Source: Draconibacterium orientale
GTDB taxonomy: Bacteria; Bacteroidota; Bacteroidia; Bacteroidales; UBA12170
Direction of reading: 5' to 3'
Length of the DNA: 24,448 nt
Assembly (NCBI GenBank): GCA_020718315.1
Contig: DYSK01000015.1
Location: 1-24,448 of the forward strand
Positions 1-8,148 of this stretch are shown here, piece after piece. The stretch's first letter is position 1. The number at the start of each line of letters is the position of its first letter. The position numbers and the translations under genes are program-made. The notes under the pieces are model-generated. The model saw only the letters and a list, made by a program, of their open reading frames with translations. It had not been told where the DNA came from and did no database searches.

Positions 1-617
1 TCGATAAAGAGCAGATGTTCGTTTACGCTTACATAGGCTGTAAATAGTACAAAATATGGAATTATCAACCCAATTAGGCTGATTGGGATGCTTCTCCAAC
101 TAAAAATTTGAAATAAAATGAGACTTATCCATAAAGCAGGATAAACAAAAATTACGGAAGGCACAAAAAGGCTGGCTATCGATATCCAAATAGAGGCTGT
201 CAGCAATAAATTTAAACTTTGAGTCGATTTAAAATTGTTCAATATGTTGCGTAAAGCCAAAATTAGAAAGAGCAATGCGATTTGTGAAGGTTGAAAATTT
301 AAATGCTCTGGGGTTCTGCTCAAAAAAAGAATGAATAAAAATCCGGCAAGAAAATTATTTCGATGGGTAAGTTCGTTGACCGAAAAAAGATACGACAAGA
401 AGAAAGCCTCAAACAATAGTAATATAAAAGCAATAAACACGCTTAGAATAGGAAGTCCTAAGTATGATTCAGGGAATAGGAACGAAGTAAACTGATTGAA
501 TTGAAGTGAAACCACGGGTATTGGGCGAATAAATGCCGGCAGCCACAGAACAATCGTCAACAGAATTAAGAAAACTACTTGGGCTATGTAAGTAGTTTTA
601 AAAAGTTTAAGTATCAT
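1..617 (-). CDS. DUF6427-like integral membrane protein, C-terminus cut by window edge
   Basis: An open frame starts at the ATG at 617 and runs off the left edge without a stop, giving 205 residues. The protein is strongly hydrophobic, with about six or seven membrane segments (roughly residues 10-30, 55-80, 88-100, 111-123, 137-173 and 178-196). A short polar loop carries the string NELTHRNNFLAG around residue 81. This composition, and the position directly after purD, match the uncharacterised DUF6427 membrane proteins that accompany purD in many Bacteroidota; the assignment is from memory of that family and its synteny. The start lies only 15 bp after the purD stop, so it is probably the last visible gene of a glycosyltransferase-purD-DUF6427 transcript. 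No catalytic motif is visible and the function is unknown. Confidence 0.7.
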   Translation of the reverse strand, partial: MILKLFKTTYIAQVVFLILLTIVLWLPAFIRPIPVVSLQFNQFTSFLFPESYLGLPILSVFIAFILLLFEAFFLSYLFSVNELTHRNNFLAGFLFILFLSRTPEHLNFQPSQIALLFLILALRNILNNFKSTQSLNLLLTASIWISIASLFVPSVIFVYPALWISLILFQIFSWRSIPISLIGLIIPYFVLFTAYVSVNEHLLFI

Positions 618-632
618 AATTTGTTTACAATT

Positions 633-1907
633 TTAGAGGTCGAATCCAATATCCTCACGAAAATATTTCCCTTCAAAATGAATTTTTTCTGCTTCGGCAT
701 AAACTTTTGCCAATGCTTCTTGTTTGCTGCTACCGAAAGCTGTAAGCGCCAACACTCTTCCGCCGTTGGTGAGTATTTCTTGGTTTTCATTCTGTTTTGT
801 ACCTGCATGAAAAACCAAACAGTCTTTTACCAAATTCAAACCGGAAATCGGTTTATTTTTTTCGTACTCGCCTGGATAGCCGCCCGAAACTAAGATGATT
901 GAACTTACAAATTGATTGGATATTCGAATCGGAATCTCATCCAATCGTTTTTCGGCGGTGGCTTGGAACAATTCCAATAAATCAGTTTCCAATCGAGGAA
1001 TGATTGATTCGGTTTCCGGATCGCCCAAGCGAACATTGTATTCTATGACAAATGGATTGCCATTCACTTTTATCAATCCGAAAAAGAGGAATCCTGAATA
1101 ATCAATTTTTTCGTTTATCAATCCGTTTAGAGTAGGTTGAATAATGCGGGTTTCCACTTTTTTCATAAAAGTTTCGTCGGCAAAAGAAACCGGCGAAACA
1201 GAGCCCATACCTCCGGTATTCAGGCCTGTGTCGCCTTCTCCAACTCGTTTGTAATCTTTGGCAACGGGGAATAGTTTATACGATTTTCCGTCGGTCAATG
1301 CAAATACCGAACATTCAATGCCGCTAAGAAATTCTTCAATAAGAACAGTTTTGCTGGCTTCGCCGAATTTTTCGTCTTTCAGCATAGCCGAAAACTCAGC
1401 AATGGCTTGGTCCAAATCGTCTAAGATAACGACTCCTTTTCCGGCGGCCAAACCATCTGCTTTCAAAACATAAGGTGATTTAATATCTTCCAAAAAACGG
1501 ATTCCCTGATCCATCGTTTCTTTGGTAAAACTTTTGTAAATGGCCGTTGGGATAGCATATTTCTGCATAAATTCTTTTGCAAAATCCTTGCTTCCTTCTA
1601 GTTTTGCTGCCAGCTTCTTTGGTCCGATAACGAAAATGTGCTGTGTTTGTTTGTCACTTATTATCTGATCGTGCAAGCCTTCAACAAGTGGATCTTCGGG
1701 GCCAATTACTACCATCGAAATTTCTTCCAAAAGGAGAAAGGCTTTCAGTTCTTTGAAATTTCTCCAATCCAATGAAACATTCTTTCCATGCATGGAAGTT
1801 CCTGCGTTGCCCGGACTAATGAATAATTTGCTTAGTTTGGAACTTTGGGCTAGCTTCCAGGCCAAGGTGTGTTCGCGTCCTCCTGAACCGATTAAAAGTA
1901 CATTCAT
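633..1907 (-). CDS. purD: Phosphoribosylamine-glycine ligase (GAR synthetase)
   Basis: This enzyme joins glycine to phosphoribosylamine using ATP, the second step of de novo purine synthesis, in the cytosol. The 424 residues match the usual PurD length. The N-terminal domain opens with GSGGREH (7-13), followed by GPEDPL (69-74). The ATP-grasp domain has KADGLAAGKGV (149-159), TGGMGS (221-226) and the metal-binding EYNVRLGDPETE (289-300). The usual His before TGGMG is Asn here. The gene is complete and starts with ATG, 39 bp after the glycosyltransferase gene. The minus strand of that gap holds TTACTTTG (1934-1941), one mismatch from the Bacteroidota -7 box, so it may have its own promoter as well as read-through. 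The surroundings are otherwise envelope genes, so purD looks like a housekeeping passenger. Confidence 0.97.
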   Translation of the reverse strand: MNVLLIGSGGREHTLAWKLAQSSKLSKLFISPGNAGTSMHGKNVSLDWRNFKELKAFLLLEEISMVVIGPEDPLVEGLHDQIISDKQTQHIFVIGPKKLAAKLEGSKDFAKEFMQKYAIPTAIYKSFTKETMDQGIRFLEDIKSPYVLKADGLAAGKGVVILDDLDQAIAEFSAMLKDEKFGEASKTVLIEEFLSGIECSVFALTDGKSYKLFPVAKDYKRVGEGDTGLNTGGMGSVSPVSFADETFMKKVETRIIQPTLNGLINEKIDYSGFLFFGLIKVNGNPFVIEYNVRLGDPETESIIPRLETDLLELFQATAEKRLDEIPIRISNQFVSSIILVSGGYPGEYEKNKPISGLNLVKDCLVFHAGTKQNENQEILTNGGRVLALTAFGSSKQEALAKVYAEAEKIHFEGKYFREDIGFDL

Positions 1908-1946
1908 TGTATTGATCGTCGATTTTTTGTTTGCAAAGTAAGGGTT

Positions 1947-3089
1947 TTATTTTTGTTTTTGTTCCATTTTCGATAAAAGAGCTTCCATGTTTTCCCAAAG
2001 AAGGAGAGAGGTTTTGCTCCAGCTGAATTTTGTTTTTTGGATGCGTCCTAGTGAAATAAAATGAGCGCGTACAATTTCGTTGTCCGTTTTTTTCAATGCA
2101 TCGGCAATCTCTTCCACAGAATTTGGATCGACATAAAGTGCTGCTTCTCCGGCTACTTCGGGCATAGAACTCGTATTGGAGGTGATTACCGGCGTATCGC
2201 AAGCAAAAGCTTCCACAATTGGAATTCCAAATCCCTCAAAATGCGAAATATAGGCAAGTGCTTTGGCCGACGACAATACGCGGTGCAAATCGTTTGCATA
2301 TAAATGACCGCATAGATGAACTTCGTTGCGGTACGTCATCGTTTTATGTGTTCGGAAAATTTCTTTCGTTTTGAAAAGAGTGGCTCCAACAACAAGCAAT
2401 TGGGTTTGAGATGTATCCGTTTTTTTGTATTGGTCGAAGGCTTTCAGAAGATTGCATAAATTTTTTCGGGGATGAAGACTTCCAACAAAAACAAAATAGG
2501 GTTTTCCATTTGAAAAGGCGGTTCGAACAACTTCTTTTTCCATTTCTGAAATGGGGACAAAGGATTCGTTTATTCCATTGTAAACAACGCTAATTTTTTG
2601 AGGATCGATCGAATATTTTTTCACGATATCAGATTTCGAAAACTCGGAAACGGTGGCAATTTTGGTTGCCAATTGGGCGTATTTCGGAAAATAATGTTTG
2701 TAATAACGCGCTACAAGAGAAGGAATGCCTTTGGTTTGATGTTCAAAATTGATATCATGAATCACCGCTAAAGTAGGAATGCTGGATTTGAGTGGCAAAA
2801 ATCCATCGGGCGAAACAAAAAGATCGATCTTGTGTTTTTTCAATAGTTTTGGAATGCGGCAATGAAACCAAACGTAAAACAAAAAAGGATGGCGTGCTTG
2901 AGGGCTTAGTATCAGTGGAATAACATTTTCTGAGAAGATAAATTCGGCTTGATAAGGCCGATCGAAAATGAAGTAAAAGCTATGTTCGGGATGTGCTTGG
3001 GTAATACGCCGGAGCGTTTCAAAGGTAAACCATTGTATTCCTTCCATTTTTTGATTGATAAGCAGACGGGTATTTACAGCAATTTTCAC
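1947..3089 (-). CDS. GT4-type (GT-B fold) glycosyltransferase
   Basis: This is a cytosolic sugar transferase of the glycosyltransferase group 1 / GT4 type, probably acting in assembly of a surface polysaccharide. The N-terminal Rossmann half begins with the typical strand MKIAVNTRLL and includes a HDINFEHQ segment near residue 111. The C-terminal half has VGSLHPRKN (202-210) and the E-x7-E nucleotide-sugar motif in HFEGFGIPIVEAF (E285 and E293), then the conserved MPEVAG. The start is GTG at 3089; an in-frame stop lies four codons upstream and the first beta strand begins at this codon, so no longer start is possible. The gene diverges from the flippase gene, which supports a role in the same polysaccharide pathway. 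Donor and acceptor sugars cannot be read from sequence. Confidence 0.9.
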   Translation of the reverse strand: MKIAVNTRLLINQKMEGIQWFTFETLRRITQAHPEHSFYFIFDRPYQAEFIFSENVIPLILSPQARHPFLFYVWFHCRIPKLLKKHKIDLFVSPDGFLPLKSSIPTLAVIHDINFEHQTKGIPSLVARYYKHYFPKYAQLATKIATVSEFSKSDIVKKYSIDPQKISVVYNGINESFVPISEMEKEVVRTAFSNGKPYFVFVGSLHPRKNLCNLLKAFDQYKKTDTSQTQLLVVGATLFKTKEIFRTHKTMTYRNEVHLCGHLYANDLHRVLSSAKALAYISHFEGFGIPIVEAFACDTPVITSNTSSMPEVAGEAALYVDPNSVEEIADALKKTDNEIVRAHFISLGRIQKTKFSWSKTSLLLWENMEALLSKMEQKQK

Positions 3090-3109
3090 GGAAGCAATTC
3101 AATAATTAA

Positions 3110-3117
3110 TAAATTTG
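3110..3117 (+). promoter_or_regulatory. Candidate -7 box for the flippase gene
   Basis: TAAATTTG fits the Bacteroidota -7 consensus TAnnTTTG and lies 50 nt before the flippase ATG. No convincing -33 TTTG is present at the usual spacing, and the DNA is AT-rich, so chance is possible. Confidence 0.35.
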
Positions 3118-3119
3118 TT

Positions 3120-3127
3120 CAAAGATA
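3120..3127 (-). promoter_or_regulatory. Candidate -7 box for the glycosyltransferase/purD transcript
   Basis: On the minus strand this reads TATCTTTG, a full match to TAnnTTTG, 30 nt before the GTG start of the glycosyltransferase gene. It sits 2 bp from the plus-strand box at 3110-3117, so the two divergent promoters would compete for the same DNA. A -33 element is not clear. Confidence 0.45.
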
Positions 3128-3167
3128 AAATATTGCTTTCAATAGAAGACCTTCGCTAAAATTATTT

Positions 3168-4646
3168 ATGCAACGAAAATTTTTGACAAATCTGGCTTTA
3201 CTTGTTTTGCTCAATTTACTAATTAAGCCTTTTTGGATTTTTGGTATTGATCGAACAGTGCAAAATGTAGTAGGCTCTCAAGATTTTGGATTCTATTTCA
3301 CGCTTCTAAATTTTAGTTTCTTATTTAATATTTTGCTCGATTTGGGCATTACCAATTTTAATAATCGGAATATTGCCCAGCATTCCGCTTTACTGAAGAA
3401 ACATTTTTCGGCCATACTCACTTTAAAATTGCTTCTTTCTGTCGGGTATTTTCTATCCACCTTTGCTTTGGCTTTTCTGATTGGATACAGAGGCAGTCAG
3501 CTCAAATTGCTTGCGCTGGTGGGTTTCAATCAGTTTCTGATTTCGTTTATCATGTATTTACGTTCCAATATTAGCGGCATGATGATGTTTAAAACCGAAA
3601 GCATTATGTCTGTCATTGATCGCGTAATGATGATAGCAATTATGTCTGTTCTGCTCTGGGGAAATGTGAGTAGCAAAGTGTTTCAAATAGAATGGTTCGT
3701 ATATTCTCAAACAGTCGCCTATACAGCAACGGTCATGATTGGCTTTGGAATCGTTGTGTTTAAATCGCGCTTTCGTAAGTTGACTTGGAATCCTATTTTT
3801 TTTCTAATGATTTTGAAAAAAAGTGCGCCCTTTGCATTGCTTGTTTTATTAATGACACTTTATCATCGAATTGATAGCGTGCTTTTAGAGCGTCTTTTGC
3901 CTTCGAATGAAGGGGAAACTCAGGCCGGAATTTATGCTCATGCTTTCCGAATTATGGATGCTTCCAATCAGTTGGCATATTTATTTGCTATTTTATTGTT
4001 GCCCATTTTTGCGAAGATGATAAAAGAAAAGCAAAATTTGGCGCAAATGATAAGAATGCCGTTTTCAATCTTATTTACGGCTAGCTTTATTCTGGCCATC
4101 GGCTCTTGGATGTATAGTTATCAATTGATGGAATTGCTTTATCGCGATCATATTGAAGAATCGGGACAGGTTTTATCGGTCTTGATTTTTGGAAGTATTG
4201 CTGTTGCGAGTTCTTACGTTTTTGGGACCTTACTTACAGCCAACGGCGACTTGAAAATTCTCATCGGGATTGCCGCCTTAAGCATGTTCATCAGTTTCAC
4301 GCTCAATGTGCTGCTGATTCCGAGGTATGCTGCTTTTGGCGCTTCCATTGCCAATATTTCTGCATTGTATTCGAGCGCATTTTTTCATTTGTATTTTGCT
4401 TCAAAGCAATTGAAACTTAAATCTAATTTGTTGTTTTCCATTCGATTATTCACTTTTGTCGTTCTTGATTTAGGGCTTGCTTATGTATTCTACGATTTTA
4501 ATGATGACTGGTGGAAAAACCTGATTCTTTATGTAGGGTTGTCTTTGTTGTTGGCATTCTTTTTAAGGTTGCTCAATCTGAACGAAATGATTCGTATCGT
4601 TTTAAACAAAGAAAAAGAAATTGTTGCGAGGCCAATCATCGAATAA
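3168..4646 (+). CDS. Wzx-like polysaccharide flippase (MOP superfamily)
   Basis: The 492-residue protein is hydrophobic almost throughout, with about 12-14 membrane helices, the size and pattern of MOP-superfamily oligosaccharide flippases. It has the typical early segment with DFGFYFTLLNFS (39-50) and LLDLGITNFNNRNIA (56-70), resembling the family pattern G-x-Y-x-x-x-x-F followed by L-x-D-x-G. The second half shows repeat-like helices with polar breaks such as FGSIAVASSYVFGTLL (about 345). Such proteins turn lipid-linked sugar repeat units from the cytosolic to the outer face of the inner membrane. Downstream Wzz-like and ligase/polymerase-like genes on the same strand fit a Wzx/Wzy-type pathway. 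The specific glycan is unknown. Confidence 0.88.
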   Translation: MQRKFLTNLALLVLLNLLIKPFWIFGIDRTVQNVVGSQDFGFYFTLLNFSFLFNILLDLGITNFNNRNIAQHSALLKKHFSAILTLKLLLSVGYFLSTFALAFLIGYRGSQLKLLALVGFNQFLISFIMYLRSNISGMMMFKTESIMSVIDRVMMIAIMSVLLWGNVSSKVFQIEWFVYSQTVAYTATVMIGFGIVVFKSRFRKLTWNPIFFLMILKKSAPFALLVLLMTLYHRIDSVLLERLLPSNEGETQAGIYAHAFRIMDASNQLAYLFAILLLPIFAKMIKEKQNLAQMIRMPFSILFTASFILAIGSWMYSYQLMELLYRDHIEESGQVLSVLIFGSIAVASSYVFGTLLTANGDLKILIGIAALSMFISFTLNVLLIPRYAAFGASIANISALYSSAFFHLYFASKQLKLKSNLLFSIRLFTFVVLDLGLAYVFYDFNDDWWKNLILYVGLSLLLAFFLRLLNLNEMIRIVLNKEKEIVARPIIE

Positions 4647-4695
4647 GCTGTTTATAAAAATTGAAAAGGCAGTCGTGTCGGGGTCAATTTTATTG

Positions 4696-4703
4696 TATTT
4701 TTG
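4696..4703 (+). promoter_or_regulatory. Candidate -7 box before the Wzz-like gene
   Basis: TATTTTTG matches TAnnTTTG, 49 nt before the ATG of the Wzz-like gene, in the 106-bp gap after the flippase gene. The gap also holds a tandem pair of ACTAAAAG (4729-4744). No clear -33 element is seen, so read-through from the flippase gene is equally likely. Confidence 0.3.
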
Positions 4704-4752
4704 AAATGGATGAAGTGAAGGGGTTTTTACTAAAAGACTAAAAGATATAAAA

Positions 4753-5706
4753 ATGGAGTTGGTTTTTAAAAATGTCAATTTAATTAATCTCGCTCTGAGA
4801 TGGTTTAAATTATTGGTGACTATTCAGATTGTAGCCATTCTTATTTCTATCGTATTTTCGTCTCCAGTCTTCATTAAACCGTATTTTAAGAGCTGGGCAG
4901 TGGTTTATCCGTCCAATACAACATCCTATTCCGACGAAAGCCTTTCAGAACAAATGGTTCAGATATTGAATGCAAATCAAATCCGCGATAGTTTGATAAA
5001 ACAATTTAGTTTGTGGAAACATTATCAAATCGACTCAACCAATTCTTTTGCCCAAACAAAGATGAATCGTATATACAATCGCAATGTTTCAGTTAGCAAA
5101 ACTTTGGCCGATGCCGTTCAGATTCAGGTAACTGACACGGATCCAGTTCAGGCGAAGCTTATGGTAGATGCAATTATAAAAGGATATGAATTGAAAATAA
5201 AAACATTGCACGAAAAAAGATACGGACAAACGGTGGGAATGTGGAGCCGAGCTGTGGAGCGAAAACTCACTACCATCGATTCGTTAAAAACACGATTGCA
5301 TACGTTGGCCACACGTGAAGGCTTAATCGATTTCGATGCACAGTCGGCCGAAATAGTGAAAGGTTATTTAGGAACTGTAGAAGGCGGCCTCACAAAAGTG
5401 GATAAAAAACGTGTTGAAGAGCTCAAAAAGCGAATGGACGAAAAAGGAGGTGAACTAATTCTTGTAATGGATCGTCTGAAATATGAAAACGGATTGTTAA
5501 CTGGTTTGATTGCCGCTCAAGATAAAGCAATTGCCGATTTGGACAGGCAAGAAACCTATGTAGATGTGATTGAATCGGCTTATGTTGCCGACAAGAAATG
5601 CCGGCCTATACGATGGATTATTGTATTGGGAAGTATGTTGGCTGCCGCGCTTCTCTCGTTTACGGCTTTGGTTGTGTTCGAAGGAATTGAACTGAAAAAG
5701 AACTAA
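4753..5706 (+). CDS. Wzz-like polysaccharide co-polymerase (chain-length determinant)
   Basis: The 317-residue protein has the polysaccharide co-polymerase layout: one membrane segment near the N-terminus (about 17-37), a long extracytoplasmic region rich in helices, and a second segment near the C-terminus (about 287-309) entered through CRPIRW (283-288). The middle part (about 140-275) is charged and probably coiled-coil. No Walker motif or tyrosine-kinase domain follows, so it resembles the Wzz class rather than the fused Wzc class. Members of this family set the chain length of O-antigen or related polymers by acting with the Wzy polymerase. Its stop is only 8 bp before the ligase/polymerase-like gene, which supports a joint function. 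Confidence 0.82.
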   Translation: MELVFKNVNLINLALRWFKLLVTIQIVAILISIVFSSPVFIKPYFKSWAVVYPSNTTSYSDESLSEQMVQILNANQIRDSLIKQFSLWKHYQIDSTNSFAQTKMNRIYNRNVSVSKTLADAVQIQVTDTDPVQAKLMVDAIIKGYELKIKTLHEKRYGQTVGMWSRAVERKLTTIDSLKTRLHTLATREGLIDFDAQSAEIVKGYLGTVEGGLTKVDKKRVEELKKRMDEKGGELILVMDRLKYENGLLTGLIAAQDKAIADLDRQETYVDVIESAYVADKKCRPIRWIIVLGSMLAAALLSFTALVVFEGIELKKN

Positions 5707-5714
5707 TCGCAGCG

Positions 5715-7148
5715 ATGGCTGATAAATGGAAAATAGTGCTCGCTAGCGCAATCGCTCTTCTTTTTGTAGTCCTAAATCTTTTTTTTATTAGCCACAACAA
5801 CTATTTTGTTTTCCTATTTCCACTCGCGCTGATTGCTCTATTGTTGCTGCTTTTTGCTCAAGAATATTTGTATTGGACGCTGATTTTTTTAACGCCATTG
5901 TCTATCAATTTAAGTCAGCAGGTATGGGGTTTGGGAATTTCGCTACCAACCGAACCCATTTTGATTGCCTTTTTGGTTTTCTTTGTCCTGAAAATTCTTC
6001 GAAACCCAAAACCGGATGTTTTCTTGCTGAAACATCCCATCACAATTGCTATTCTTTTTTATTTGGGATGGATGTTTGTAACCAGCATTTCAAGTTACAA
6101 ACCACTGGTTTCTTTCAAATTTCTATTGGCTCATTTGTGGTTCATTGTTCCGCTTTATTTTATGGCATTTCCTCTCTTTAAAAAGAATAAAAATAGTTTT
6201 CTTTTTTTTTGGTTGACGCTCATTTCTTTGGCTTTAGTGGTTGTTTATACCACGTTTTTGCATTCTTCCTATGGCTTTTCGGAAGAAGTTGGTCGATGGG
6301 TAATGAGTCCTTTCTACAACGATCATACGGCTTATGGAATGATTATTGCCTTTTTGCTTCCAGTGCTTTTTGGCTTTTTATTTTGGTCAAAATCGTCGCG
6401 TTTTACAAGAATAGCAGCTTTTGGATTCCTTCTGTTTTTTTTACCAGCATTTTATTTGTCATACAGTCGCGCCGCTTGGTTGAGCTTTGGCCTAGCAGTT
6501 TTTGTTTTTATTCTGATGAAATCGAAAATTCGATTTCGCTATCTGATGTTTTTGATAGTGCTTGGTTTAGTTTTGGTTTGGTTGAACAAACAGCGTATCG
6601 ATCAACGCTTAGAAAAGAACGAAACTCAATCGTCGGAAGTATTTATGGATCATCTCAAATCTTCGTCAAATGTGATGTCTGATGCTTCCAATTTAGAGCG
6701 GATCAATCGTTGGAATAGCGCACTTCGTTTGTTTTACGAACGTCCTATTTTGGGCTGGGGGCCAGGAACCTATCAATTTGTGTATGGTCCATTTCAGCGG
6801 TCGGACGAACGAACTATCATTAGCACCAATTCGGGCGATGCCGGCACCGCACACAGCGAATATCTTGGACCGCTTGCCGAATCCGGAATTCTTGGCTTTT
6901 TTGCAATTTCGGCTGTTTTTCTGAGTCTTGTACTCACCGGTTTCAGAGTGCACAGAACTGCTAAAACGGAGACGATTAAATTTTTGGCAATGATCAATAC
7001 TTTGGCTTTTATCACCTATCTAAGTCATGGAATTTTGAATAATTTTCTGGATACAGATAAAGCGGCAGTCCCGTTTTGGACGCTCGCCGCCATTCTGACT
7101 GCATTGGATTGGCAAAATCAACAAGACGATGAAAAAGCGATCGATTAG
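5715..7148 (+). CDS. O-antigen ligase/polymerase-like membrane protein (Wzy_C family)
   Basis: The 477 residues form about 12 membrane helices. The Wzy_C-type core is visible: SRAAWLSFGL (251-260) in a helix, then a large extracytoplasmic loop with ERINRWNSALRLFYERPILG (328-347), GPGTYQF, and AHSEYLGPLAESG (379-391), with R252 and H380 as candidate functional residues. The family includes WaaL ligases, which move polymer from undecaprenyl phosphate to lipid A-core, and Wzy polymerases. Sequence alone does not separate the two. Its stop (TAG, 7146-7148) overlaps by 4 bp the stop of the convergent lpxD2 gene. TAG is therefore an ordinary stop here, which matters for the BI-1 gene. Confidence 0.88.
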   Translation: MADKWKIVLASAIALLFVVLNLFFISHNNYFVFLFPLALIALLLLLFAQEYLYWTLIFLTPLSINLSQQVWGLGISLPTEPILIAFLVFFVLKILRNPKPDVFLLKHPITIAILFYLGWMFVTSISSYKPLVSFKFLLAHLWFIVPLYFMAFPLFKKNKNSFLFFWLTLISLALVVVYTTFLHSSYGFSEEVGRWVMSPFYNDHTAYGMIIAFLLPVLFGFLFWSKSSRFTRIAAFGFLLFFLPAFYLSYSRAAWLSFGLAVFVFILMKSKIRFRYLMFLIVLGLVLVWLNKQRIDQRLEKNETQSSEVFMDHLKSSSNVMSDASNLERINRWNSALRLFYERPILGWGPGTYQFVYGPFQRSDERTIISTNSGDAGTAHSEYLGPLAESGILGFFAISAVFLSLVLTGFRVHRTAKTETIKFLAMINTLAFITYLSHGILNNFLDTDKAAVPFWTLAAILTALDWQNQQDDEKAID

Positions 7149-8083
7149 ATCGGGCCTTTTGTTTTTTCGTATTCTTCCAGTTGCATTCTTACAAATGCCA
7201 TTTCTTTCCATTTTGCGCGCGATTCAATAGCCGGAACACCAAAGTAGGTTTTACCACCTTCTAAATTTTTATCAACACCAGATGTTGCCAAAACAATTGC
7301 TCCTTTTCCAATTACGAGGTCTTTATTAACCGAAACGCGTCCCCAAAGTATTACATCGTCTTCGATTCGCGTTACTCCGGCAATAGCCCCATACGCTCCA
7401 ATCAAACAGTTTTTTCCGATATACGTATCGTGTCCCACTTGGCAATGATTGTCGGTTTTTGTTCCTTGATCAATGATGGTATCGCCCGATACGCCTTTGT
7501 CGATAGAGCAAAGAGCTCCAATTTCGACATTGTCTTTGATAATAACACGGCCACAGCTCTCGAATTTCTTAAACCCACCTGCTCTTTTTTGAAAATAAAA
7601 GGCATCGGCACCAATAACCGAATTTGCATGAATAATCACATTGTCGCCTATAATTGTGTGATCGTAGATGCTTACATTCGAATGAATCAAGCAATTTTTG
7701 CCAATGCTTACATGATTGCCCACAAAAACGCCGGGTTGAAGAATGGTTCCTTCTCCTATTGTGGCACTGTTGCTAATGCTCTTGTTTGCTTTTTCAAAAG
7801 GGCGAAACAATTCAACCAATTTCAAATAATCGGAAAAGGGATCTGTAGAAACAATCAACGCTTTGCCATCGGGGCATTCCACCTCTTTATTGATAATAAT
7901 TGTTGTAGCAGCAGAGTTTAATGCTTTGTGATAGTATTTTGGGTGGTCAACAAAAGTGAGGTCTCCCTTTTCAACCATGTGGATTTCATTCAATCCCGTG
8001 ATTTGAAAATTGGGATCGCCAATGGTGTTTTGGTTTAATATTTTACCAATTTCGGTTAAGCTGAATGCTTTTGCTAGTTTCAT
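7145..8083 (-). CDS. LpxD-like N-acyltransferase paralogue (second copy)
   Basis: This is a 312-residue left-handed beta-helix protein, shorter than the canonical LpxD at 11022-12047. It has an N-terminal LpxD-type uridine-binding-like domain (about 1-95), then hexapeptide repeats (about 105-275) and a short helical tail. The catalytic-His segment reads CQVGHD (H218 by alignment) instead of IAHN, and the usual STIDRAT is SIDKGV. Bacteroidota commonly carry such a copy after efp, annotated as UDP-3-O-(3-hydroxymyristoyl)glucosamine N-acyltransferase; its substrate is not established by sequence. A terminator-like hairpin ends 12 nt before its ATG, so its expression is probably partly uncoupled from the lpx operon. 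It ends tail to tail with the ligase gene. Confidence 0.85.
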   Translation of the reverse strand: MKLAKAFSLTEIGKILNQNTIGDPNFQITGLNEIHMVEKGDLTFVDHPKYYHKALNSAATTIIINKEVECPDGKALIVSTDPFSDYLKLVELFRPFEKANKSISNSATIGEGTILQPGVFVGNHVSIGKNCLIHSNVSIYDHTIIGDNVIIHANSVIGADAFYFQKRAGGFKKFESCGRVIIKDNVEIGALCSIDKGVSGDTIIDQGTKTDNHCQVGHDTYIGKNCLIGAYGAIAGVTRIEDDVILWGRVSVNKDLVIGKGAIVLATSGVDKNLEGGKTYFGVPAIESRAKWKEMAFVRMQLEEYEKTKGPI

Positions 8084-8095
8084 ATCGTTATATTT

Positions 8096-8128
8096 AAAAA
8101 AAATGGCAGGAAAAATAAATTCCTGCCA
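8096..8128 (-). terminator. Intrinsic terminator-like hairpin after efp
   Basis: Read on the minus strand, a perfect 9-bp stem (TGGCAGGAA pairing with TTCCTGCCA, 8104-8128) with a 7-nt loop is followed by eight T (8096-8103). It lies 20 bp after the efp stop and only 12 nt before the lpxD2 ATG, leaving no room for a promoter between hairpin and gene. It may stop most efp transcripts or act as a leaky attenuator for lpxD2. Confidence 0.85.
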
Positions 8129-8148
8129 ACTGATTTTTCAAAGATTTT

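Noticed and set aside
1816..2202. 128-codon open frame on the minus strand across the purD start and glycosyltransferase end
   Set aside because: It overlaps two well-supported genes in another frame and its product is a low-complexity, Arg/Lys-rich shadow.
7430..7921. 163-codon plus-strand open frame opposite lpxD2
   Set aside because: Antisense shadow of hexapeptide repeat coding sequence.
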